Positions 29,808-37,419 of a stretch of 37,419 bases of DNA are shown piece after piece. The notes beneath the pieces were generated by a model. That model did no database searches. It saw only the letters and a list, made by a program, of their open reading frames with translations, and was not told where the DNA came from. The translations under genes and the position numbers were made by a program. How positions within the stretch are numbered: position 1 is the stretch's first letter; each line of letters starts with the position of its first letter. Origin of the DNA: Chara braunii (Eukaryota > Streptophyta > Charophyceae > Charales > Characeae); NCBI GenBank assembly GCA_003427395.1, contig BFEA01000079.1, positions 2,242,238 through 2,279,656 of the forward strand. Direction: 5' to 3'.

Positions 29808-29833
29808 CCAAATACCCTTGTAAGGGTATTTGG
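29808..29833. other. 26-bp near-perfect palindrome
   Basis: CCAAATACCCTT and AAGGGTATTTGG are separated by only GT. Twelve-base perfect arms with a two-base centre are rare by chance. It lies outside the possible LTR-B boundary at 29488. It could be a protein-binding dyad, a hairpin, or a fused pair of terminal repeats. Confidence 0.7.
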
Positions 29834-30230
29834 TACGACAGCGCTAGGACGACGGTCCAAATCTTGGCATAAATTTGAAGCTCCGCGCTCAACCTCTCGT
29901 TTTTTTTTTTCTTCCTTTTGCATTTTTCCTTTACGGTCGTCACTGTATCTACCCCAAAACACGACTATAGGGACCCGACGCACGATTGAGAAAACTGAGC
30001 TGACTATCACTACCTCATTCCTGCACTTAGCCCAAATCATGACCATCGGGGCCCAATGCGCGACTGACCGTACTACCCCCTTTTCTATCATGCTAGGCAA
30101 CCTCGACGACCACTTCAATTATGGAGCGGCACATTGTATAGCAGGGTACCGAACCTGCGCGGTACCACTGGAAACCCAGTATCTGGGCCTGTCAGTTCCA
30201 CACGACCCTACAGACCGGTACCGGGCTTAT

Positions 30231-30320
30231 AGCGGTAGGTGAACGGATGGACTGGTGCGCAGCGGTAAGTGAGCGGACGGACTAGTACTCAGCGGTAAGT
30301 GAGCGGACGGACTGGTACGC
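30231..30320 (+). repeat. 30-bp tandem repeat, three units
   Basis: Units begin AGCGGTAAGTGAGCGGACGG at 30231 (with changes), 30261 and 30291; a fourth starts at 30321 and stops after five bases. Each contains GGTAAGTGAG, so each unit looks like a 5' splice site on the plus strand. Confidence 0.9.
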
Positions 30321-30666
30321 AGCGGAGGGCCGGGACACCACGCCCTCCGACATGATACCAAACCCCCGCCCAGCATCCCCGCTGGGCCAAAACGCAGTAG
30401 TCAATCAATACAAAATAATAAGAGTTGAGAATTTCTCCACCCATTTCTATAGTAAGCAACAAAGATGTCTCTCACCGTGATTCTGCGCTAGTTGTCATCT
30501 TGCTTTCCTGCAACGCAACGTCTTCTTTCTTTCGTGCATCAGTTTCTACATGACCTGTGTATTAGCTCTTCTCCCTCTTTTCCTAATAATTCAGTCTTCT
30601 CGTTCTCAAGCCTTCTTTTAATCTTTATCATACCGCTGCTTACCTCTTTTTCCTTCTTATCACACC

Positions 30667-31143
30667 ATGTCTAAGGTACGTAGAGGACAGGGAAGAGGGA
30701 GAGGTGGTAGAGGAGGAAAGGCGCGCGAAGAACCACCAGCTCGTACACGATGCGAGTTCATTTCGGAGGAGGAGGAAGAGGAGGAGGTGTGGGGATATGG
30801 CTCTCATACGAGACCATTTCAGCGCCAGCCTTTCGTAGGCTGGTATGAGAGAACTCCATCCCGTACGAGGATGGAGTATTTTCAGAAGAAATTTGAGGCA
30901 CGCTATGGCGCACCCAGCACCTCTTCTCCCCCTTACTCACCCACGGCTCCCACCCTTCTGGTGGCAAGCAGAGCCTTAGTGCCCTCAACTCCTCCTCCCT
31001 CACCATGCATAGTTCCTCCTCTTACCCCATTCAATAGTTGTTCCCTCTGCTGCATTTTCTTCCTTCTTTCTCTGCTTCAGATAGAATTAATGGTTATCTT
31101 TTATCTCTTACATAAGCACGATATCCTTTCTTTGAACTTCTGA
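30667..31143 (+). CDS. Antisense RG/E-rich ORF, 158 aa, hypothetical
   Basis: ATG to TGA, preceded by a long pyrimidine-rich stretch like a plant 5' UTR. The N-terminus is RG-rich (VRRGQGRGRGGRGGKAREE, residues 4-22), followed by EEEEEEEVWGYG, then an aromatic- and Arg-rich segment (RPFQRQPFVGWYERTPSRTRMEYFQKKFEARYG), then a Ser/Pro-rich region and a hydrophobic tail. The first 85 residues look protein-like and nucleic-acid-binding; the tail is probably not coding, so a splice site may lie between them. It sits downstream of the minus-strand integrase on the opposite strand. Some Tat-lineage elements carry an extra antisense ORF in that position, so it may be such an ORF. No homologue recognised. 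Confidence 0.35.
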   Translation: MSKVRRGQGRGRGGRGGKAREEPPARTRCEFISEEEEEEEVWGYGSHTRPFQRQPFVGWYERTPSRTRMEYFQKKFEARYGAPSTSSPPYSPTAPTLLVASRALVPSTPPPSPCIVPPLTPFNSCSLCCIFFLLSLLQIELMVIFYLLHKHDILSLNF

Positions 31144-31504
31144 GTCTTTTCCTTTCGTTGACTTTTCAGACCATTCCCTAGTGTCCCTAGCTTAAGAGTT
31201 TGAATACCTTGAGGCCGGGGATGCAGGTTCCTTGTGAACCAGGCCGTTTGTCGGCCACCAAATAAATTTAAGAAGGATTTTTCATCTGCTGCTCGCATGA
31301 TTTGCCGTTTAACTTTTTCAGTGAAAAGGTTACCTTGTTCCTTGTCTTTGACAGTGACGTCAGGGATGTTGTCCATGTGATATTAACGTCGAGGACACTC
31401 ATTCTGTCTGCCATGCCGTGGATAGGGTATACCAAACCTTTTTCTTGTTCTCTGGCCTGAGTGAGACGTCTTCTCAACTTCTCAAGCAAGTCAGGGGATA
31501 CCAA
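31101..31504 (-). pseudogene. Frameshifted minus-strand ORF, unknown
   Basis: Two overlapping minus-strand frames have protein-like composition. 31504 to about 31385 gives LLEKLRRRLTQAREQEKGLVYPIHGMADRM. 31376 onward in another frame gives MDNIPDVTVKDKEQG, EKVKRQIMRAADEKSFLNLFGG. A single frameshift near 31380 would join them. It lies on the pol strand, 1.6 kb downstream of integrase. No family recognised. 31505-31700 is AT-rich and featureless. Confidence 0.25.
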
Positions 31505-31719
31505 ACCCCTTTATTTTTCGCTGGCCTTGGAGCTTTTGAAGTGTTTGCTTGATCATGCAAAACAGCAAGTCGCACAATCCAAACATACAGACTCCCTGGC
31601 AAGCAGTCATCAATCAGTAATTAAATAGAAACAAATAAATATAAAAACTCATCATAAAATAATAAATAAACATAAACATTCCTTCACACCCAAGAGTTAT
31701 TGATTGCCTTGATTTTGGC

Positions 31720-32260
31720 CCACCACTGGCCAGGAATGACAGACCTCTCGTCAGTCTGTCATACCCTATTCGGCCCGCCTCAGGCCAGGACAAATCAGAC
31801 CATTTCTCTTGACGACCCCTTTAACCTGCCTCCAGGTCAGGACCACCATACCCACTACTCGAGTATGATGACCCTTTGGCACTCTCGCCAGGATACCCAG
31901 ACTATAGCGGGTCTGGTCACCCTATGACAGTAGACCTCCCGCCAGTCAAACAGTCTTGTACCCGGATTTGACCACTGCGGTCGGGGACCGGCTTACCCAC
32001 AAGTTTTCGGCCTAGGGCACTGGCTGCCCCGCCCAGATTTTTGAACGTAGAACCCGGTCTAACCACTGTTTCAGGTTCTGGCAAACCTCACTGGATTGCA
32101 TCCTCTGACTACGGTAGGGTTCCAACTGACCCCTTTTGACCTCACAGACCAGACTCCCGGAGTCTTAGCCTCAGTCAACTATGGAATTCGACACTCGCGT
32201 CAGGGACCTGCTGACCCCACCAGATTGCAACCTACTGCAGTAAGGCTCTGGCTGACCCCG
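31720..32260. repeat. Degenerate tandem repeats of CCAGG/GACCCC boxes, about 125 bp period
   Basis: The clearest pair is GGATTGCATCCTCTGACTAC with GGTTCCAACTGACCCC (from about 32093) and AGATTGCAACCTACTGCAGT with GGCTCTGGCTGACCCC (from about 32221). Further diverged copies of GGCCAGGA and ACCCCTTT boxes extend left to 31720. No gene. Confidence 0.5.
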
Positions 32261-32359
32261 ACAATCAATGCATCTTTACGTTTGAGAAGAAGATCTTAGG
32301 TACAGACAGTCAGACAAACATCTCAAACCTACAGTCAGACAACCCATGCCCCAGATAAC

Positions 32360-32790
32360 AGAACAGACATTCCTCAAGAGACGTCCCTTCAGTCTCAAGA
32401 GACACTAAACAGCAAGAAACGACAGCAAACAATGCACTTCCCAGAGACCTCCCTTCGGCCTCAGGAAATACAAAGTGTTGATCCCATAGAGGTCCCTTCC
32501 CTCATCTGAGAATACTCCCAAGAAACCTTTCGTCAGCCTCGAGGAAGTTTAGAAATATTGATCCCAGAGAGGTCCCTTCCCTCCTCTGAGACAGAAGATA
32601 GGCAACTTAGTCAAGAAACACGAAGTCCCCATGCTGACAACTCTCTGGTCAAGCAAGGTTGAACTTCTTTATGCCCATCTTCTTTATCGCTCTCTTGGGC
32701 AGGCAACTTTGTCAGAAGACATGAAGTCCCTCTACTTACAGCTCTCTAGTCGGGTAGAGTTGAACTCCTTTTATGCCCGTCAGATTTTCT
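32360..32790. repeat. Two interleaved degenerate repeats
   Basis: AGAGACCTCCCTTCGGCCTCAG-type boxes recur near 32378, 32445, 32491 and 32568. A longer module (GGCAACTT.GTCA.GAA.CA.GAAGTCCC to GTTGAACT.CTTT.TGCCC) occurs from about 32599 and again from about 32701, about 100 bp apart. 32800-33150 shows no feature apart from the AT-rich end of integrase. Confidence 0.6.
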
Positions 32791-33151
32791 TTTCATCATG
32801 AGATCAAAATTGATTACTCTTTGATGTTCCACAACCATGAATTCCTTGAACTTAATATCACTGCAACCGCACTTTACAGTTACTCCCCACTTAGGGATCT
32901 GATGCTCGTGGACTGACTGCGGCTCAACATTCATGACACTTTGATCTCATTGATCTCGTCGCTTATAAAGAATAATAAAATCAGTTCAGAAGCAGACATG
33001 AATACAGATCATCTGAAAAGTCTCTCTCAAGTCCTTTGTGACAAAATTTGACATGCCGAAAATTGACATACTGACTTGATAATACAATAATAGTCAAAAT
33101 TCAGTTGAAGTCCTTGTCTCTATTGTACCTCTCTGCCTCATCATACTTTTC

Positions 33152-34360
33152 TCAGTTCTCTGGAGCATCTCTCTTACTGGATGATTGATTCTTTTTTCCT
33201 TTCTTTGAGGTCATTGTAGGGACCAAGTCAGAGTCTCTAAAGATAAACTTATGAAGTCGTGACCATGATACCATATCATGAACTCTTGAGCCATCCATCT
33301 AAGATATCTCATAGACCTTGCCTTCTGCTTCACCTGTAATTCTGTAGGGACCGAGTCATCTGGACTCGAACCGTTTAGTCCACTGAGTCTCAAGAGAATT
33401 GTCGAATAAGAGGACAACGTCACCAACTTCCAGTTTCTCGTTTCTTATATATCTCTTTTTGTTCCATCTCTCTTGATCTGACAATCTACTAGTTGTCATT
33501 CTCTCTGTCGCATCGATTACTGTCTGGTCAACTTCTGATATCTGTCTCATTCTGATCTGAAGAAGTTCTGAAATGGAGTACTCTTTGTCACTCTCTTGGC
33601 TCGACCATGTCTTGATTATACTTTCAATAGGCAGGGTAGCATACCGACTATACCACAGAGTGAATGAAGCATAATCAGTAGTCCTCTTTACAGTAATGTT
33701 GTCTGCATAAACTGCAACTCTCAATACTTTTTGCCAATTATTGAGGTTCCCTTCACACCATTTAGCCAATGAATCTTTCAGCGTCATGTGACCTCTTTCA
33801 ACTGGTGCATTTGCGTGAGGGTGATAGGTGGTTACATATCAAATTCTGACTCCCAGTCTGATATTGGTTCTTCTTACGATCTCATTTCTGAATTCAGATT
33901 TCATGTCTGAGGTAAACTCTCTGATAAAAGGGTACCTGAGATAGACTTTCTTTATCCAGTCAGCCACCTGCTTGGTTGTCTTCCTTCTCAGAGTCTTTGC
34001 CTCAACACACCCAGAAAAATTCTCTCTCATATTCAATATGTATCTCATCCTAGCATTGCCTAATGGCATGGTGATGAAATTCAGGCGAACTCGACTGCCT
34101 GGCCCTACCAGGATAATAGGAAACAAAGGTTCAATCATCCTCATTGTAGATCTCTTCTGACATAATACACACGACCTACAGAATTTGTAAATCATGTATC
34201 GCATGTCAGACCAGAAGTAAAGTTTAACTGTCTCAGAGTAGGTTGCTTCAGCAGCTCTATGGCCATCAGCAACCCCCTCGTGTAGAGCAACAATTATTTC
34301 TAGTTGTCTTTCTTTTCCACAAACCATTCTTAATGGAGGCAATCCTCCTTTGCCATCCAC
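33152..34360 (-). pseudogene. pol: Integrase of the second family
   Basis: It reads leftward from about 34360. The zinc finger is HEGVADGH then CVLCQK. In the core the first catalytic Asp is Asn (RVRLNFI, AAT codon at 34081-34079). The second Asp is in TSDMKSEF. The Glu in APVERGH follows at the normal 35-residue distance. One in-frame TGA (33841-33839) lies inside the core. The C-terminal part has VGDVVLLFDNSLETQW, then TGA at 33358-33356 where the family has Trp, then LGPYRIT and DLVPTM; the frame ends at 33154-33152. It is about half identical to the plus-strand integrase, so the families are clearly separate. It cannot be active. 34361-34797 is a linker with stops. Confidence 0.8.
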
Positions 34361-34797
34361 GAAAAGGTGACCACTTTTTAAGTTTGAACTTCTTCTTCGA
34401 GTTTTTGCAGTAATATTCCTTTAGTTGTTATCTTTCTATCTTCTTCCTAATTTCTTGGTAACTTCCGCCATACTCCTCAAGAATGAAAGAGACCTCTCCT
34501 TTCTTCTTTTCAGTTGTTTCCTCATTCTTTGACCCAGAACTCTCCCCCATCACATGGGTAGCTACGGCTGCTGCATTAATTTTTGCGTACCAATCATTTT
34601 GTTCTTCCTCTTCTTCCTTTTCAAGAACTATTTCATAGACATAGGTATCAGGGATTTCTCCCCAGCTGTCGCTTTCTTCAGGCCATAAGTTCCACTTATA
34701 GGAGCTTGGAGCCTTATAATCTTCATCATCTTCCTCATTCGGGAAGTTATCTACATAGGTCGACTCTTCAATTGTCCTATCAACATTCTCATCTTCT

Positions 34798-35421
34798 TAT
34801 TTTCTCCATTCAATTCTGTTGAGGTCATCTGCCCGATTTTTCTCAGTGAGAATTTTTTCCAGTTTGAAATCAAAAGTCCAAATGAAGACAATCCACTAGC
34901 TTATTGTTGGATCCACTTGTTGATGCTTCTTAATAGCACCAATCACAGTAGTTGCATCAGGTCTCAGGATGAATCTTCTTCCCAGCACATAGTGCCTGAA
35001 GCATCTGAGGCAATGGATGATTGTCAGTAGCTCTTTTCTAAACTGGGTGTAACCTCTTCTGTAGAGTTAAGAGTTCTACTCTCAAATCTCAGAGGTCTTT
35101 CATTTCATTCTCGTCTTTCTAGATAAGTACACCGCTAAGAGCTACTGATCCCCCATCTGCCTCGATGATGAAGAGTCTTCCCTCCTCCTTATCATAAAAT
35201 GACACCCCTAACACTACTCCCTCATCTTTTAATTTTTCTTGTAAAGTTTCTGCAGCAATCTGTTTTTTCTCAGTCCAAGATAAATCAATCCCTTGTCTCA
35301 CCATCTCCCTCAAAGTCTCTGCAAGGGTAGCAAAATGAGGAATGAAAATCCTCCAGAACCCACAGACACCCAGAAAGCTTCTGACGTCTGTCACCCGCTT
35401 GAGAGGCGGAGACCAACTCAA
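34798..35421 (-). pseudogene. pol: RT connection and RNase H of the second family
   Basis: From 35421 leftward it starts KRVTDVRSFLGVCGFWRIFIPHFA, keeping the Trp that is a stop in the plus-strand copy. It then has FIIEADGGSVALSGVLI (RNase H Asp as EADGG) and several stops. RNase H continues with YTQFRKELLTIIHCLRCFRHYVLGRRF and NRADDLNRIEW to about 34798. Decay is heavier than in the integrase. Confidence 0.75.
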
Positions 35422-36438
35422 AATTTTGTCTATCTTATTGGGATCAAGGTTTCCTACCCTCGGAGAAACATCTAAAGTCTAGGATATCTACTTCTGCTTG
35501 AAAGAGAAGAGACTTTGGCTCACTGACGGTCAGGTTATATTTATGAAGTCTCTCTAGGACCATCTTTACCCCTTTCGCATGTTCCCAGACAAATTTATTG
35601 ACCCCATCAGCAACCAAAGTCTCATCTCTTACTATAGGTCCTTTCACAGGATTATCATCAATATATGAGTGGTTATCTCAGGCGAGATGTCCTGTATGAC
35701 TTGGATCATATCCCTTTGAACCACCGTCACACCATTGGTTCAACCTTGAGGTACCACGCACATCTGAATGAGGTCCTTCGGCGTGTGCATGACAGTCATT
35801 GGTCGGCCAGTGGGATCAATGAAAAACTGATCATAACCATAATATAAATCAATTAAGGAATAAATGCATCGACCAGCAAAGGATTCTGAAAGAAGATCAG
35901 CATTAGGGAGGCTACCTGCATCACGTATCGTTACTTAGTTGAGCTTCTGAAGATTTTATATCCATCTCAATCCAAGCTGTGGTTTCCAAAAGCAAAACCA
36001 GTGGTTAGCATACGGTCCATCAGCAGGTTCGGCAATATTAGATGCAATTTTCTTATCAAGATACTTCACCACTTCTGCCTCTTCTTTCAGGGCATACTTG
36101 GTTGGCCTGTCATTCCATGGACTATGATCAACTGTCCATATTTTTGTCATCTTGATCATATCCACGTCCAACCGCCCTCTTTCTTCATCATTAAAAGAGA
36201 ATGCACCAAAGAATTCCTTACACACTTTGAAGATATATTCTTTGTCTTTAGGTAGGATAAACTGATCTAAGCCTATCTTCATCGTGTTAAACCTTTTCCT
36301 GGTGACCCTATTCCCCAAGTTTGCAAATTCCCTTAATGCTTTGATAATTCTCCTTTCTTTTTCCAGTTCCTCGTCACAATCCTTTTCTATTAGGATTGTT
36401 ACTGGATTCTTCTTCATCCCCTTAGGCTTGTATTTCAT
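35422..36438 (-). pseudogene. pol: Reverse transcriptase of the second family
   Basis: From 36438 leftward it includes DEERGRLDVDMIKM, PADGPYANHWFCFWKP and LRWI, then stops replacing Gln and Ser around NLQKLN, then LIDLYYGYDQF, PQG followed by TGA in place of Trp, and YIDD (35665-35654). The thumb region has KFVWEHAKGVKMVLERLHKYNL. It is collinear with the plus-strand RT, with the catalytic motifs recognisable. At least four nonsense changes make it a pseudogene. Confidence 0.8.
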
Positions 36439-37320
36439 TTTTGACCCAGTGACTATTTTCCTAAAAAATAATGAGCTGATGCAAACTTTAATTTCATTTT
36501 TTCACCTATGACAATCTCAACAACCTTCTTAAATGCTTCAATCTGTCCATCTTCATCTTTGATTTTGCCAAGAGTTTTAATCATCTTTGAAATTTGATTG
36601 ATATCGAATGAAACTTCTTCTTTAACTTCTTGTTTGTCTTTCCCCTTCAATTTTCTTATCTTATGAACATACTATTCCCTTCTGATCGAGTTGGCTGACA
36701 CTCTATGCTTGTGATGATAAGAAGTGCAGACTATAAAGGTATGTTCTTGTGCAGTCTCCGGATCTTGTAAGTCAATCCAAGACGACCCTTCATGACCAGA
36801 AAACTGATCTGCTTTCATCCTGTGTAAGAACGGAGGGCCCAGAATACAATCATGGTCTATGTCTCGTACCACGAACCCCAGTAGCTCGACTGACATCATC
36901 TCAACCCTGATAGGCAAGTTGTCAATAAACCCTGCCACAAAGAGTTCTCCAACAATATTACTTAGTATTTATTTCGATGACCTATCAATGGTGAGGTCAC
37001 ACGCTTCCATTGCTTTCTGAGAGATAAGTATCATTTCCGCCCCAGAGTCCACTTAGGCTCGGATTTTCACGTGATTAATGTATGTAGTTAAATACCCACA
37101 GCCCATAGTTGCGAATCTCAGTTTACATCCAGGTAAGGTTCTTTTAACTTAACTGGAGAAAACTGACCCCAGGTAATTAACTTTCATTCTTTTCTTTTCA
37201 ATTAGTTTCTTCAGCTCCTCCCTCAACTTGGGTGCTAGTGTCATTGCCTCCTTGAAAGACAAAGTCACTTCTGTTTTCTCTAACATCTTAGTAATTACAT
37301 CTGTAATCAGGGTAACCGGC
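36439..37320 (-). pseudogene. pol: Protease and upstream linker of the second family
   Basis: The minus strand from 37320 starts TLITDVITKMLEKTE and FKEAMTLAPKLREELKKLIEKKRM, matching the conserved pre-protease segment of the other family. The active site is normal, VDSGAEM (Asp codon 37049-37047), with a TAA two codons before it and another at 36971-36969. The second block is DCILGPPFL (about 36850-36830). 36650-36439 is a charged linker to RT (MKGKDKQEVKEEVSF). The 5' side is cut at about 37320 by an unrelated palindromic sequence, so gag is not in the window. Confidence 0.75.
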
Positions 37321-37419
37321 GTTCGGGATGGGCCGAACGCCCGAACTCGAACGCCCGAACGTATGGGACCCCTTGGGGATGCGTTCGGCCGTTCGGGCCA
37401 AACGCGGAAAAAAAAAAAA
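37321..37419. other. CGTTCGG-rich palindromic insert, ends in poly(A)
   Basis: GTTCGGG and its complement CCCGAAC alternate five or more times in 80 bp, including GTTCGG-GATG-GGCCGAAC and GGGACCCCTTGGGGAT. It ends in 12 A residues at the window edge. It replaces pol sequence at a sharp boundary. It is likely the end of another repeat; identity unknown. Confidence 0.5.

Overview
The window is nuclear, repeat-dominated DNA from a plant-lineage eukaryote, with no recognisable host gene. It is built almost entirely from large Ty3/gypsy LTR retrotransposons. From memory, the Gag/Pol style (a zinc-knuckle Gag, a protease flanked by a long conserved linker, a CVPC-type integrase zinc finger) resembles elements I associate with charophyte algae such as Chara braunii. 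That assignment is inference. The ambiguous bases, a run of 104 N and copied repeats mark it as a draft short-read assembly.

Layout, left to right. (1) 1-4835 is the right-hand part of a very long LTR (LTR-A1). It has a TATA box, hairpin clusters, a 54-bp tandem repeat and, unusually, a 1.1-kb block of open frames (2641-3718). (2) 4838-11256 is the plus-strand internal region: a tRNA-Asp-type primer-binding site, then gag, protease, RT/RNase H and integrase. It is recognisable throughout but broken by at least seven in-frame stops and two frameshifts. (3) 11257-14504 is non-coding. It contains a module shared with the second element, two tRNA-Asp-like sequences in tandem, a 101-bp tandem repeat, a SINE-like structured unit ending in A42, and a second unit running into a gap. 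(4) 14505-19480 is the second LTR copy (LTR-A2), with the same open frames, again followed by a primer-binding site and 150 bp of leader.

(5) At about 19654 the sequence switches abruptly to a second, diverged element family on the minus strand: a gag 5' fragment (19654-20076), a 2-kb leader, a primer-binding site (22149-22166) and a long LTR running right from 22169. (6) 27.8-33.1 kb holds degenerate tandem repeats, a palindrome and an antisense RG-rich open frame. (7) 33152-37320 is a minus-strand pol pseudogene (integrase, RNase H, RT and protease in map order). (8) The last 100 bp is a palindromic CGTTCGG-rich sequence that interrupts pol and ends in poly(A).

How it fits together: both families show LTR followed by primer-binding site and leader, with the same tRNA-Asp primer and a structurally conserved stem-loop before the LTR end. 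Neither encodes an intact polyprotein here, so any mobility would need proteins from elsewhere. The most interesting signal is the open-frame cassette inside LTR-A. The assembly ambiguity codes are dense on both sides of it but absent across it, which hints that this block is conserved among copies.
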